Below, one piece after another: positions 34,301 to 46,870 of a stretch of DNA of 64,000 nt. Location: the NCBI RefSeq assembly GCF_900496995.4, contig NC_044006.1, positions 42,059,620 to 42,123,619 of the forward strand, given 5' to 3'. The notes beneath the pieces are model-generated. The model was not told where the DNA came from and ran no database searches. It saw nothing but the letters and a program-made list of their open reading frames with translations. The position numbers and the translations under genes are program-made. The DNA comes from Aquila chrysaetos chrysaetos (taxonomy: Eukaryota > Chordata > Aves > Accipitriformes > Accipitridae). The stretch's first letter is position 1. Each line of letters starts with the position of its first letter.

Positions 34301-37300
34301 TTTGTTGCAATTTTTTTTCTTTTTTTCCCCCGTAAGTAATTCCAGTTTTCTGTATTATATCTGATCTGAAGACAAGCTAAAATAGAAGGCCTTGGTGTTT
34401 CTAGCGTGAAGAAGAAGAAAATTATCAGCTGAGAAGAAAAGAGCTATTAATGAAATCCCTATGCCATCTTTTCAACTCGAGCAGAAGCCAAATGCCCTAT
34501 TAAAAAATAAAAACCATCAGAAAGAGCTATGATCCATTGCCACACACTCGGTGTTGCAGATAGTTGTCTGGCCAACCTGCAAGACTTGCATGATATTCTG
34601 CAGTAAAAACAAGCAAGGATGAAACAAACAGGAATATTTTTAAAGGGAGTCCTCCTTTACACATTTGATAGAAGCAAAGAAATACAGACTTTCTTTTCCC
34701 TTCTCCCCTCTTACTTTGCTTCTTACAAGGTCTTTGTTGTTTCCTCCCTTTATTTCGAGGCAATTTTTGTTCTGTTTATTTTTGTTCCCCTAAGTCAGGT
34801 TTAATAAAATAACATAGAGTCGCTATGTTTATTTGCACGGACCCACCAGACTGACAAATTACAGTCAGCATCTGGGGCAAATGCTAGAGTAACAAATACA
34901 CAGCCGTCAAATTTGGCTTGATATTTATGACTATTTCAGAGAAGATAATAATAGTGTAAAGCAGTGGTTGACTGGAAGAGCCTCAGGTGCTGTTTTTCTA
35001 TCTGCACTTTCTTACTGGCTGTGTGCTGGTTTCTTGCAAAATATTAGACCAGAACAATATTGTTCTTGAAGGGGATTCCAGCTGAGGGTTTATTTCCATA
35101 TCTCCCAGTTTCCTTTCCTGTTTCTGGCCCTTTGTACTGGCACAAAGGCCAAGAACCTGGGTGCCCTATTTTCCGTGCCTACCTCAGGGACTTGCATGTC
35201 CCTCAGCTCTCTGTAGTTGAGGCAGATACAAACATCTCCTTCAGACAATTCAGATTGCTTAGGATTTAATTTGTCCTCTGAAAACACCAGTGCCTCCAGT
35301 GTCCAGAAAGGCAGCCAAGGGCAATTCTGTACCTCAACTGGGAGGTATCTGGGTCAGACTGGCTATAAAATAGTAGTTTTTTCTTTTGGCTTGCAGAGAC
35401 TTGGCTGTGAGCTGACATTTGGATAGCACAGAAATGTGCACGGCATACAAAAGGCAGTGTCTATGTGGACTACTGTCTATGCCCCACCATAGTCCTGATA
35501 CATTCATAAAAGGAGGTGGAATAAGAAGAGGGTTGTGATATCCTCAGTCCAAATACCCTCAGTTAGTAAATACCTTTCCTGTGTTCCTCTTCTGTTTTTT
35601 CTTTTGATGCAAAGAAACCCATGATAAATTCTCATGTGCTATTTATTCCATATCGGGAAAAAAAACCATGAAAAAATTAGCCATTCCTTATAAACTTCAG
35701 AGGGAGCCCAGCTTTAAGCACATTATACATGTTTATTTCCAAATGAGCATCTGTTCCCTGTGGCAGATTACCCCACAGTTCTCACCACACTCCTGAAGCC
35801 TCGGGAACTTGCCTCTTCTGTTGACGGTACCCAGAACCTGAGGGGCAGGTGGGTCTGACCCAGTGAGGTGACTTCTGCAGTTGACTTCTAGACGTCTCTG
35901 TGCAATGACTTGCTAAGGTAACTTTTGGTTGCCCCCAGGCAGAAGGATGTTAGGGTACCAGCAATGGGAACTGGCGGGGGGGGGGTGAACACATGATAAA
36001 GAGGCTGGGAGGAATTAGTCATTTTGAAAGGCATTTGGTTTGATACTTTTTATCTGAGATGAGCATGGATGGGAGGGGTCGAGTTAGTGATGAATATTTT
36101 AAGAGAAGCTGCAATGAAGCTAGAAGATCAAGAACAGCAGAGACATAATTAGGAGAAGTAGGTCTGGAAAGACCAAGATTTACAGGGTCTGGCATTACTG
36201 ACAAGTGGTTTTGTTACTGGGGAAGGGACCCCTTTTCCTAACAGCTGGAGACCATGCGCTTGTTCTAATTACACACACTGAATGAACATTTCCTATTGGT
36301 ACTTTGACAGCAAAGGATCAGGGCTTACGCCTGTGACGAAGATGTGGCAGCTGAACAAGTTACCGTGCATCAGCTGAGTGTCACTGACTCTCCTGTTGGT
36401 TCATATAAATGCCATATCATACAATCTCATTTAGCAGGCACAAGCTTATCTATATACTCTCCTAATGCCAATTTAATGAACTCTTTGTCAAGGCTTTATT
36501 ATTTTAGACACACCTGTGTAGTTAGAATGGTACTACTTTCATGTGGTGGTATGACTCCCATATGTAGACAACTTCTAGTACAGGATTTAACATGTCAATG
36601 GTTGTCACTTTTAATTACATCAATACCTCATTGCCGTGAATAAATTTTACAAGTACACTTAGGTGAAATCTACTGAACCAGCTCGCTTGTTAAACAGAGG
36701 AGACGGACAAGCAAAGCCACTTGTGGTTCAGAATCCCCTCTTGACACTGTATTTTAGGGGGTCTTGCTTAGTTCTTTCAATAGTAAGTCAAGTGGATCAG
36801 ATACCTCCTACTGCCTGGCACAGGTACATCAGACAGGTTTTGCCCTCCCTGCTGCCCATGTATTCTGCCCCTTTTAGAAGAGTCTATCCGTTGCCTTAAA
36901 GCATTATAGTGAAGAAACGGTGCTATTTTTTTCAGACTTATTCTAAAGTCTATATGGAATAAGCAGTCATGTCCGTGTAATATTTGAACTTACAATACAA
37001 ATTACATCGTATGCATTAGTATATTTGAAACAGCTTCTTGATTGTCTCATAAACACCTGCAAGGCCATTTCTGGCCACAGAAACATGTTATAGGGCGTGA
37101 GTGGTGCTGGACTACTGATGCTTCTTTGCAGTTGGCAGCCTGGACTTTTTGAGCCTATATGTGTGTAGAGTTGCAGTAACAGCTCAGCACCACAAGCAGC
37201 TTCTGGCTAACTATTACCTCATCATGAAGCCATGCAGTCTATTGTTCCATTTCCTTCATTTTGTACACTTACAATGAAGGAGTGGTGCACTTTGGATTGA

Positions 37301-40300
37301 TCTGTATAAGGTAGTTACTGTGAAACAATCTGAAGTGCAGAATTCAAAGCCCAGCAGCTATGGTGTACCAGTTCCTCAAGCAGATGCTCTTATTTTCCAT
37401 GATGGATGCCTTTGTTTGCTTTTAACATAGTTCACTTCTCATGTGTATTAAGCTAAACCACACAAATGCATACTTATTGCAAAAAAGCGTCCCCTCGGGG
37501 AGCTGTTGCAGAACAGATACTCTGCAGTAGCTGTTCTGAGCTCTTTCCTGTGTAGACAAGTCCTGTGGTGTAGATCATGGCTTTGTCTGCCCTTAATGAC
37601 TTCATGTGAGGTTTATTCATGTTATTACGTGGCCAAAAACCTAAGGCCAAGGACTATCTGAAGTGTGTGTTACTTAATCAGACATGCTTTCAGGCATGTG
37701 AGTGACTCTAGTTTCTGCCTGTGGCTTGATTCCCTCTTTCTGACTCCAAATTCTAAAACATTTGGGTTTATTTTTTAATTACCTTGTAATCACCAGTGTT
37801 GGATATGAGTGTAACTTCTGTGGTGGGAAGAGTGGTAAGAATTTCTTAGTTAAATTTTTACAAAACTCATTGGTCTGACCTTAGGATTTGCTGGTATAGC
37901 AATATTCCTAGGGAGGTTTGTAATGCCTCCTGTCTTAGCTCAGTTTGTGACGTGGGACTCTATCATGCGCTTGCTGTAATTTCAAATAAGTATTTCCATG
38001 CTGTACTGTGCTGTACTCCCTCACTTCATTAGCACAGTTAAGCAAGAAATCAAAAGTCTTTTTGCAATAATTTATTTATTTTCTCAGAAAGTTTTTGTAT
38101 TACTTACATAAAATAAAATAAAATAATTTAAAAAAGCATTATGTCCTTGTGCATTGAGAGCACGGTAGTTGGGCTTGCTGGTACAGTTATACTGATTATG
38201 CTCTGTTTACATATATGTTGTGTAATATCTGGGGAACAGTTAGAATTGAGATTTCAAGGGAGTACAAAAGCAACTCTCCCTTCCCTGTGGCTCTCACCTG
38301 CCTTTTCAGAGCATGTTGTCTTCCATATCTGCAAGGGTCTAGGCCCTGATATACTGACCTCCACTCAGACCAGTCTCAGCGACTACGGAATTCATTTCTC
38401 ACAAAGTACAGGAAAGAGGCATGCAAATTTTAAGTGAGAGCCTGCTGAGTTGTCTTAATAGTGAGGTATGACTGGGTCAGACACAAAAAGATGAAGTTGG
38501 TTCCATTTTTGTGCTTATTCAAAATAGACACAGGCAGTGAGCAGCCTGTAGCAGCTGTTAATTAAGCAGCTTCAGATGGCAAGTAATACAGAGGACGATA
38601 AGGAAGAGCAGGAGGCCTTCAATTGTTTGAACTTCAGTTCTCCACTAACAGAGAGTATCTCTTAAGTTTGTAACTCTGTCTTTGAAATCTACTCCAGTGC
38701 TGATGGCTTTATGTACATACGTTGTCCTCTACTAATTCAAGCTTTAGTATTGCCTTAAACTTCAGGTTTGCATTTGCAAAGCACTGCCTATCAAATCAAA
38801 TTGCATCTTTTTCAAAATACAGCATCTCTTATTTTGAGAGCAGTTAATATTCATCATGGGAAAGAGTGACAGACTGGGAATCAAGCCTGTGATGGTGTCG
38901 GTGTTGTAGGTTTCTTGCAATTGTGTAAAGAAAAGCGAAATGCTCCGTGTCTGTTCTTTCCACACAACATCCCCAGTATACACTATAATCATTCTATCCG
39001 CATGGTTGAAGTGCTGTCATTTATTTGCATTGTTTATCTTCAGCCACTCTGCTGCATCCTCAGCCTTGCATCAGCAGGTCAGCTGTGTAAGTCTAGTCCA
39101 GCATTTACTGATGTTATTGCAAAAGGAACAGGAACTGTTCAGCAGGTGCTGCTTCAAGGGCTGTTTTAGCACAACAGCTTTCTTGAGAAGATAGTGATTT
39201 ATCAATGCATAATCTTTTAACCAATTTGAAATATCTGCATTTTGCAGAGGCAACATTTCCAACTGGTGAGAAATTTTCCCAAATCTGTTTACCGACATTT
39301 GCTGTGGTTCTTCTATTGCTCATAGATGCACTTGCATCTTGCACATATGCACAGCAAGCAAACTGTGCCCATCACTATGTACAGCTAGTCTACAGTCATC
39401 CACATCTGCTCCCTGCTGCTACTCCACAGCTGTCCTGGATGAAGTTAAACAGTTTCTGCCTCCTGTCCAAATGTTCAGTAAAACCATTTGGAAGCCAAGG
39501 AAGCAAATAGTAAGTTGGATCTTCAGGGCATCACACCACCACCAATGTAACTAGCAGCCATGAAATCACAAGCAGGAAGGTAACAATGACTGTCCCAAAA
39601 TCAGCTTGAGAACCTGTTCTTTTTCATCAGAACTATTGGCAGGTTAAGAGAGTCCTTTACAATACCTTTGGTAAGGGATTTTACTATTCTAAATAATGTT
39701 ATTTTACGTATCTATTCAATTTAAGTTTAAACTTTTAAAACTTTATCATGTAGTTGTTGTTCATCCTACAAGTATATTTGCAAACTTCAGCATGGATCTT
39801 GCATGTCTGCCATGGGATAACGAAAACCGAAGTCTCTTTATTCAAACCTTGAACCGTATTTAAGCAGTTAATATTGAAGACTTACATTACTACCTTATTC
39901 CCCAGGCCCCACTTACTTCCCTCTAAATGAACACAACATCCTCTTAATGGAGGCACTAATCTTCACGACAGCAGCTCCGACCGCTGAGCTACTGGCAGCA
40001 AATAGATTGGTCACTAGAAAGCAATGAGGACAATTAGTTTCCTGAAGGAGATGTCAATGCCTGGAACCATCTTGAGGTAAGCCGCCGTTCACCTCTGAAA
40101 TACTTTGGCCACTGCTCGCCATTGCATTCTTGGGACTAGCTATGGGGCAGTCTAAAGGTATAGCATTGCAGCATAGCACACTGGCTCTGAATTCTTTACA
40201 GTTACGTGGGAAAAACCAAACATCACCCCCCACAGGCATCAGTGCCTTTCTGAAAGGGGACGAACAGCCTGCGGCCATCTGCTATGAAAACGCAACAGCC

Positions 40301-42670
40301 TGAGGTCCCTTTAGCCGTAGAAACTCTTGGAAGAGCCAACAGGAGGATGGCACAAGGGTGACTGACTCCCTGCAAGACCAAGGTGCCGTTCACACCGTGC
40401 GCAGCCAGGTGTGCCTGGAGATCTCCTGTGGCTCCCCATCCTTTCCTCCTCCTAGGTGCCTGCTCAGCCATAGCTGGTCCAGCCACTCCACCTGCGGTGG
40501 GCTGACAGGGCTGAGCACAGGCAACTACGTGACTCCCAGGCTGGAGTGCCATCTGCTGCATCACCACCACCGTTGCCTATGGCAATGTGATGAGGGTTTG
40601 TAGATTTAGCCACAGCATTTGAAACAAAAGTAGCTATACATGAGATATTTTAATTATGTGTTATGTCTAACCACACGTTTAAATGCTTAAACCTAGCAAC
40701 CGTATCTTCAACTACCCCTGAAGGAATAACATCAGCTCTAAGTCAAGAACTCATTCAAAAAAAGATAGATTTAACCCATTTTTCTCTAAATTGAGGGGAT
40801 AGCATACATTTTCTAACTAGTGATGTGCAGAATACTGACAGGCACAGCACCTGTGGGTCTGTGACAATTAAGGGAAACAACAGAATTTCAAAGGGAAGCC
40901 CATGAATTCTGCTTTTTATCTCAGGACTACCACGTGCTATTCTATAAAAGCAAAAGCTTTAAGCGCCTCCACCTGGATCATTGATACTATGACTATTAAC
41001 ACTGGAAGAACACAAGCATTTCTCAGGTGACTGGAAGCGTGCTGCCTGCACACTGTTTCAGCTGGCTTTTGTTCAACAGAAATGTTGCATCTTGTCCAGG
41101 CTACTTGTGGTGCTCGATGATGGAAGGAGCAAATGGATTTTCAGTTCTTAACCTTCCCAATACGTTCAGTACAAAGAGCATGTTGCGGTTCTGGGAAAAC
41201 CAAAGTCACAATTCATTGCCTGCCTTTTGATTGGTATTTTAAAAGGTGGGGGGAAGAAATTCAAGCAGCCTTTGAATTTCAGGCAGTGGAAGAAAAAAAT
41301 AAATTTAGCAGTCTTATGTTGCCCAAGTTGTCCAAACATATTGGTTCCTATATAGTAGCCTCCATAACTGTATTTATCTTGATTGGTGTAATTCTCTTGG
41401 CTTCTTTTGAAATGGATTGTCCACAAAAATGAGATATATTTTTAGCTTGCTGACCATAGCATGTGCACACTAAGGAGAAGTTCTTATTGCCCGTAGGACA
41501 GAAAAAGACAATACAAATCAATATTGTAATAGTAAGTGTTAGTGTTGCCTGTAGCTGAGAGCTGTGTTTCTGTATTTCTTGGTATTTTCCTCTGTTTTAT
41601 TTGAGTTTAACTGTAGTTATCTAGTTTAAACTAGCTTTTGGATGTCATTAAGTGAGGAGAAAAACACTGACTTTCTAGCATCAGTTACAGAATACTTGGA
41701 AACTTGCAACTTAGTCTATTAGGACAGACATCACTGAGAATTTTACTGAAAATCAAAATCTGTAATTCCTACTTTCTTAAGGAAGCAAGTACTCTTTATT
41801 CATCTTTACATATGTCTCAGGTCTATCTTTGTAGTATCTTTTTCCTTAAATTTCCTCATCTGTAGAGGTCAATGTCAGTTGCACTGACCTATTTCTTTGT
41901 TGGATTTTATATTGCAGTTAGAGCAACGGGGTGGTTGCCAAATACAAAATCCTGAATTCAGAGAGATGCATTTACTAGAAATCAACCATGCTGTGACTTA
42001 TCAAAATCAAGAAATGTTCACCAATAGCATCCAAAACTTTGGATTAATCAGACAGAACGCATGGAATTATACAGAATAATCAGAAATGCTGCTCAGCAAA
42101 AGCCAGTGATGCTCCTGCAACAACTGCAGAATGTCTGTGACAACAAGGTGAGATGCTGTTTCTCCCTCGAATGTCTGATTTTACTGCCTTAACAGGATTT
42201 ATGGCTTAGTACAACAGCTGGAGTATCGAGTTTAAAGGTTCAGCATATAAGGTGATTGCTTTCCTTGCCCTGGTGAAAAATTTCTGCTTTCTAGTTTTAC
42301 AGGTATATGTCTGTTTATCTCACTTAATCAAATAAATGGAAATTAACTGAGAACCCAAACTGCAACTCTGCTCATCTAATCCAAAATTAATTACTTAATA
42401 AAAGTACTATTTCTTAGCTATGCAAAGAGGCTTCCTTTATGTAACTATGATTTCACCAATATACACTTTTCTGAAATATTAAGACTTAATGCTTATCTGC
42501 AGGGTTTTTTAATTTCAGGTCAATCGTTTGAAATGATGGTAAACAATCCGCTGAACACAAAGCCCTGAATTACGGTGCAGTGATCTGTCAGGTCTGGCAG
42601 AATCATTAGACCTCATCTAATTCATTATAACAGCTCCTTTACTGTGGAGATGTAGAACTGGTATGCAACT
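31380..42670. other. Intergenic DNA between SNX10 and CBX3, left part
   Basis: About 11 kb of AT-leaning sequence holds only short open frames on either strand, none with recognisable domains or splice-consistent homology. No rRNA, tRNA or long transposon was recognised. Regulatory elements for either gene could lie here, but none can be named from sequence. Confidence 0.6.
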
Positions 42671-43482
42671 ATATGTGCAAATCTGATTCAGTACCTGGAA
42701 AAATTATGGAGAAGATCATGCTGGGTGCTATTGAAAGACATTTAAACAACAATGCAATCATCAGGCACAGTCAACATGGGTTCACGAAGGGAAAGTCCTG
42801 TTTAACTAATTTGATATCCTTCTATTATAAGGTCATCTGCCTAGTGAGTGAAGGGTTGGTGGTGGATATAGTTTTTCTGGGTTTTAGTAAGGTTTTTCAT
42901 ACTGTCCCTCACAGCATCCTTCTGGACAAGTTGTCCAACTGTGAGATGAGCAGGTAGATGGTGTGCTGGGTGAGGAACTGGCTGAATGGCAAGGCTCAAA
43001 GGGTTGTGGTGAACGGGGCTACATCTGGCTGGCGACCAGTCACCAGCAGTGTTTCTCAGGGCTCAATTCTGGGGCCAGTTCTGTTCAATATATTTATCAA
43101 TGATCTGATGCAGGAGTTGAATGCACCATCAGCAAGTTTGCAGATGATAGCAAACTGTGAGATGCTGTTGACTCTCTCGAGGGGCTAGAGGTCTTCCAGA
43201 GGGATCTAGATAGATTGGAGCATTGGGCAATCCTCAACAGCATGAAATTGAACAAGACCAAACGCCAAAGTCTGCACCTGGGACAGAGTAACGCTGAGCA
43301 CAAGTATAAATTGGGAGAGGAGTGGCTGGAGAGCAGCCCTGCAGAAAGGGATCTGGGGGTGCTGGTCGCCAGCAGGCTCAGTGTGAGTCAGCAGTGTGCC
43401 CTGGCAGCCCAGAGGGCAAACCGCGTCCTGGGGGGCATCAAACACAGTGTAACTAGCCAGTCAAAAGAGGTGATTATCCCAC

Positions 43483-44071
43483 TGTCGTGGTTAACCCCAG
43501 CCAGCAACTAAGCACCACGCAGCTGCTCACTCACTCCCCCCCCCCGCCCAGCAGGATGGGGGAGAGAATCGGAAAAAAATTAAAACTCCTGGGTTGAGAC
43601 AAGAACAGTTTAATAGAACAGAAAGGAAGAAACTAATAATGATGATAATAACAATAATAAAATTACAATACTAATAAAAGGATTGGAATACATAAAACAA
43701 GTGATGCACAATGCAATTGCTCACCACTTGCTGACCAATGCCCAGTTAGCTCCTGAGCAGCGATCCCCCCAGCCCCACTCCCCTCTGTTTATGTACTGGA
43801 CATGACATCACATGGTATGGAATACCCCGTTGGCCAGTTTGGGTCAGCTGCCCTGGCTGTGTCCCCTCCCAACACCTTGTGCCCCTCCAGCCTTCTTGCT
43901 GGCTGGGCATGAGAAGCTGAAAAATCCTTGACTTAGACTAAACACTACTTAGCAACAACTGAAAACATCCGTGTGTTATCAACATTCTTCTCATAGCGAA
44001 CACAAAACATAGCACTATACCAGCTACTAGGAAGACAATCAATCAACTCCATGCCAGCTGAAACCAGGACA
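43483..44071 (+). mobile_element. Solo LTR of an endogenous retrovirus, nested in CR1
   Basis: The 589-bp element starts TGTCGTGG and ends CCAGGACA (TG...CA termini). It is flanked by the 5-bp direct repeat CCCAC at 43478-43482 and 44072-44076. CR1 sequence is contiguous if the element and one repeat are removed. No gag, pol or env lies between, so this is a solo LTR left by recombination. A 5-bp duplication fits ERVL-type elements, and the sequence resembles an LTR widespread in neoavian birds. Orientation is set by general resemblance and is less certain than the boundaries. Confidence 0.88.
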
Positions 44072-44584
44072 CCCACTGTATTCAGCAATGGTGCAGCCTC
44101 ACCTTGAGTATTGTCTGCCGTTCTGGGCCCCACAATTTAAGAAGGATGTGGAGGTCCCTGACTGTGTCCAGAGGAGGGCAACAAAGCTGGTGAAAGGGCT
44201 GGAAGGCATGTCCTGTGAGGAGCGGCTGAGGACACCGGGTTTGTCTAGTTTGGAGAGAAGGAGGCTGAGGGGCGACCGCATTGCTCTCTACAGCTTCCTG
44301 AGGAGGGGAAGCGGAGAGGGAGCTGCTGATCTCTTCTCCTTGGGATCCAGTGATAGGACATGTGGGAATGGTTCAAAGCTGCGCCAGGGGAGGTTCAGAC
44401 TAGACATTAGGAAGCACTTCTTTACCGAGAGGGCAGTCAAACACTGGAACAAGCTTCCTAGAGAGGTGGTCGATGCCCCAAGCCTGTCAGTGTTCAAGAG
44501 GCATTTGGACAACACCCTTAATTACATGCTTTAACTCTTGGCCAGCCCTGAAGTGGTCAGGCAGTTGGACTTGATGATCGTTGT

Positions 44585-44637
44585 AGGTTTCTTCCAACTG
44601 AACTACTTCTATTCTATTCTGTTCTGTTCTGTTCTAA
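44585..44637 (+). repeat. CR1 3' tail microsatellite, ATTCT/GTTCT pentamers
   Basis: After the CR1 3' end (GATCGTTGTAGGTTTC) come several ATTCT and GTTCT units. CR1 tails I know usually carry 8-bp ATTCTATG-like units, so this pentameric tail is a variant or a later expansion. Confidence 0.7.
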
Positions 44638-45059
44638 TTTTTCTTCCTACTTCCTTCTTTCCCTAACAGTACATGCTGAGGAAATCTTTGATGACATTTC
44701 TTCCCAGCCCTACACTAGCAGAAGGGATTGAATGGGTAATCATGTCCCATCCTAGGCATTGGCTCTGTCACTTTGTGGGAAGGAGGCATGTATCTTCTGA
44801 TGGGATGAGAGCTGTGGATTGTCTTGAGATAATTTGAGCATCTGAACAAATTTGCAAAAAGCATGTGTGAACTGGGGTTTTTGAAAATCTTCTGTGTTCA
44901 TTCAGTTTAGCTGGGTTTCCATAGGATGGCAAAAGACCACATCTCTGACACCAGTGAGGCTCAAAGATCAAGCCCACAGTCTGAAGCAGGATGTGCTCTG
45001 GAACAAAATGGTTGCAAATCTTTTTGATGTGAGCAATACCTGTTCATTCCCCAATTAGT

Positions 45060-45079
45060 TTGGTTTTTTTTTTTTTTTT
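45060..45079. repeat. poly(T) tract
   Basis: TTTGG is followed by a T run of about 17 bases in intergenic DNA. No linked retrocopy was recognised. Confidence 0.7.
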
Positions 45080-45134
45080 CTTATACTCATTTTTAGAAAT
45101 GCCTGAGCTATTTCCCTTGGAAAAACAGAACAAA

Positions 45135-45235
45135 ACACAAGAGCCTGAGAACAACAGTACTCCATCAGAGCAAAGGTCCATCTGGCCCAATACTCTGTCT
45201 CCAAAGTGGCCAGCCATAAATGTCTAAAGGAGAAT
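45135..45235 (+). repeat. Degenerate old dispersed repeat fragment
   Basis: The segment containing AGCAAAGGTCCATCTGGCCC, then AATACTCTGTCTCC and AAGTGGCCAGCC, resembles the same sauropsid dispersed element as the 18.6-kb fragment but is better preserved. The family name is not certain. Confidence 0.5.
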
Positions 45236-45531
45236 AGACAAGGGGTGCAGCTCTGTCAGGGTTTGGGGGTGCTCACAGGCCTCAAAGGCTGGGACTGGCC
45301 TCCCCTGGGACCCCCACCCACACCACCTCCTGCCAAGAGCCCAGGGTCGTGTCTCAGCTCAGCCTGCAGCCTTCAGTCCCTGCCTGAGCCATGTTGTAGG
45401 TGTGCCCATCCCTCACCCTCTCTCCTGGATGGGCCTGGGACTGCACTGCAGATAGCCACTCACCTGGATGGACCCCTCAGACCTCGGTCATAGCTTGTAA
45501 TGCATAGCTATACGCATAACATAGCACAAGT

Positions 45532-45552
45532 CTTCTCTTCTCTTCTCTTCCT
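45532..45552. repeat. TCTTC/TTCTC pentamer microsatellite
   Basis: Four or so TCTTC units form a pure pyrimidine tract on the plus strand. Confidence 0.8.
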
Positions 45553-45670
45553 TGCACTCACAATGAGTCCGATAAAGATGAAACTGTTATTTGCCTGAAA
45601 TGCCAGGGCTTTTTCAGCTCCAAAAACACTTTCAAGGACACACATCAGAAAAGTTACAAATGGTAACAGG

Positions 45671-45762
45671 ATTTTATTTTACTTTATTTTATTTTATTTC
45701 ATTTAATTTCGTTTTGTTTCATTTCGTTTCATTTCGTTTCATTTAGTTTTATTCTATTTTTC
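45671..45762. repeat. Compound pentanucleotide microsatellite (ATTTT, ATTTC, GTTTC)
   Basis: About 90 bp of pentamers change from TTTTA units at the left to ATTTC and GTTTC units in the middle, and back to ATTTA/ATTCT. The ordered change shows spread of point variants within one array. Confidence 0.9.
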
Positions 45763-46364
45763 TGAATCTGTTTCAGAGCCAATGCTTACAAGCATTAACA
45801 CAATGTGCATGTGTAGCCAGGAGCAGGCTGATGTTCAGCTTCAGTCTAGCTTGAAAAAACATCCCTTGCAGTCTGGCAAAGGAAAGCCACAGAGCTACGG
45901 AAAGTAGCAGCAGGAGTACAGGCCAAGCAGTCCCTGTTTCCTGAAGAGTGAGAATTTGAAGAAAGGATCAGTACCAATCATACACAAAAGAACAAGAAGA
46001 AGACGTGTGTGGTACTGTGGAGTATTTTCAAAAGTATGACACCACTTGATGACAATCATACTTTTTTGCCTTCAAAAAATTCCTCTGCTGTGCTTCTTGG
46101 CCAGCAATGCACGAAAAGTGCTCTTGTGCCTGCCCGGCGCTTGTATTGCATGCAGGGAGAGCTGGAAAGTGGCAGCTCCTGATGGTGCAGCAAGCCTGGA
46201 GCCCTTCCAAGGACAGGGGGTTTTGCAGGAGCAAGAACACCTGGGGAAATGGAGCCAAGGGAAGAGCAGAGCTCGCTCCCGCTACAAACTTGCAATGGGA
46301 AGGAGAGCCAGAGCGAGCCAGGGCACCAGTGGTGCCTCGGTGGTGAAAGAGCAGCAGTGAAGAA

Positions 46365-46870
46365 CCTAGCCAAAATGGCCCAGATGAGCCCTGACAAGGG
46401 GCTGTGCTCAGTGCTACAGTGGAAAAGATGAAAACCCCGGGGGCCACCCTTGGGGCCCACCCTGGGCATCTAGAAAGCTTCCTCCTCGCGGATGTGGGGC
46501 ACAAGGGCCACCTTTGTGGAGCATGAGCAGCAGGCACCTAGCCAAAATGGCCCAAAGGAGCCCTGACAAGGGGCTGCGCTCAGTGCTGCAGAGGAAGGCA
46601 AAAAACCCCCAGAGCCACTTGCTAGCCCACCTTGGGGGAAAAAAAGCCTTCCTTCCCCCAGCTGCAGGGCACAAGAGGTGCACGAGCAGCAGGCAGTAAC
46701 CTAGCCAAAATGGACCAGAGGAGCCCTCACAAGTGGTCATGCTCAGTGCTGCAGAGGAAGGCAAAAAACCCCCGGGGACCAGTGCCAATCTGCCCCGGGG
46801 GAAAATTCCTTCCTGACCCCAGAGCTGGCGATCGGCTATTCCCTGAGCACGTGAGCAAGACCTGCTTCCT
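46365..46870 (+). repeat. Short tandem array, three units of about 163-172 bp
   Basis: The box CCTAGCCAAAATGG recurs at 46365, 46537 and 46700. Each copy is followed by GAGCCCT.ACAAG, GCTCAGTGCT.CAG and AAAACCCC in the same order, giving spacings of 172 and 163 bp. Each unit also has AGCAGCAG-like sequence just before the box. The third copy ends with AAATTCCTTCCTGACCCC. A decayed related stretch (GATCGACCTTGGGGG, then AATCCTTCCCG) follows near 46985. No protein function is recognised in the overlapping open frames. Confidence 0.8.

Larger units (their letters stand above)
42680..44637 (+). mobile_element. CR1 LINE, 5'-truncated and broken, interrupted by a solo LTR
   Basis: CR1 is the main non-LTR retrotransposon of birds and reptiles; its reverse transcriptase copies the element at the target site. 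The fragment begins in the RT domain (SQHGFTKGKSCLTNLI at about 42762-42810), then passes [14 protein letters not shown] at about 43069-43110. The catalytic FADD coding is near 43138-43150 but lies in a different frame from the preceding segment. An in-frame stop at 42955-42957 and this frameshift show it is dead. After the LTR (43483-44071) the 3' part resumes ([16 protein letters not shown] onwards, ending in a 148-codon open frame). It ends with GTTGGACTTGATGATC and a pentameric ATTCT/GTTCT tail. The 5' boundary is approximate. Confidence 0.9.

Noticed and set aside
43483..44071. Short host gene or provirus coding region
   Set aside because: There are no retroviral open frames between the ends and the flanks give a target duplication, so it is a solo LTR.
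45671..45762. CRISPR-like or iteron array
   Set aside because: The units are 5 bp with no spacers, in a vertebrate genome; it is a microsatellite.
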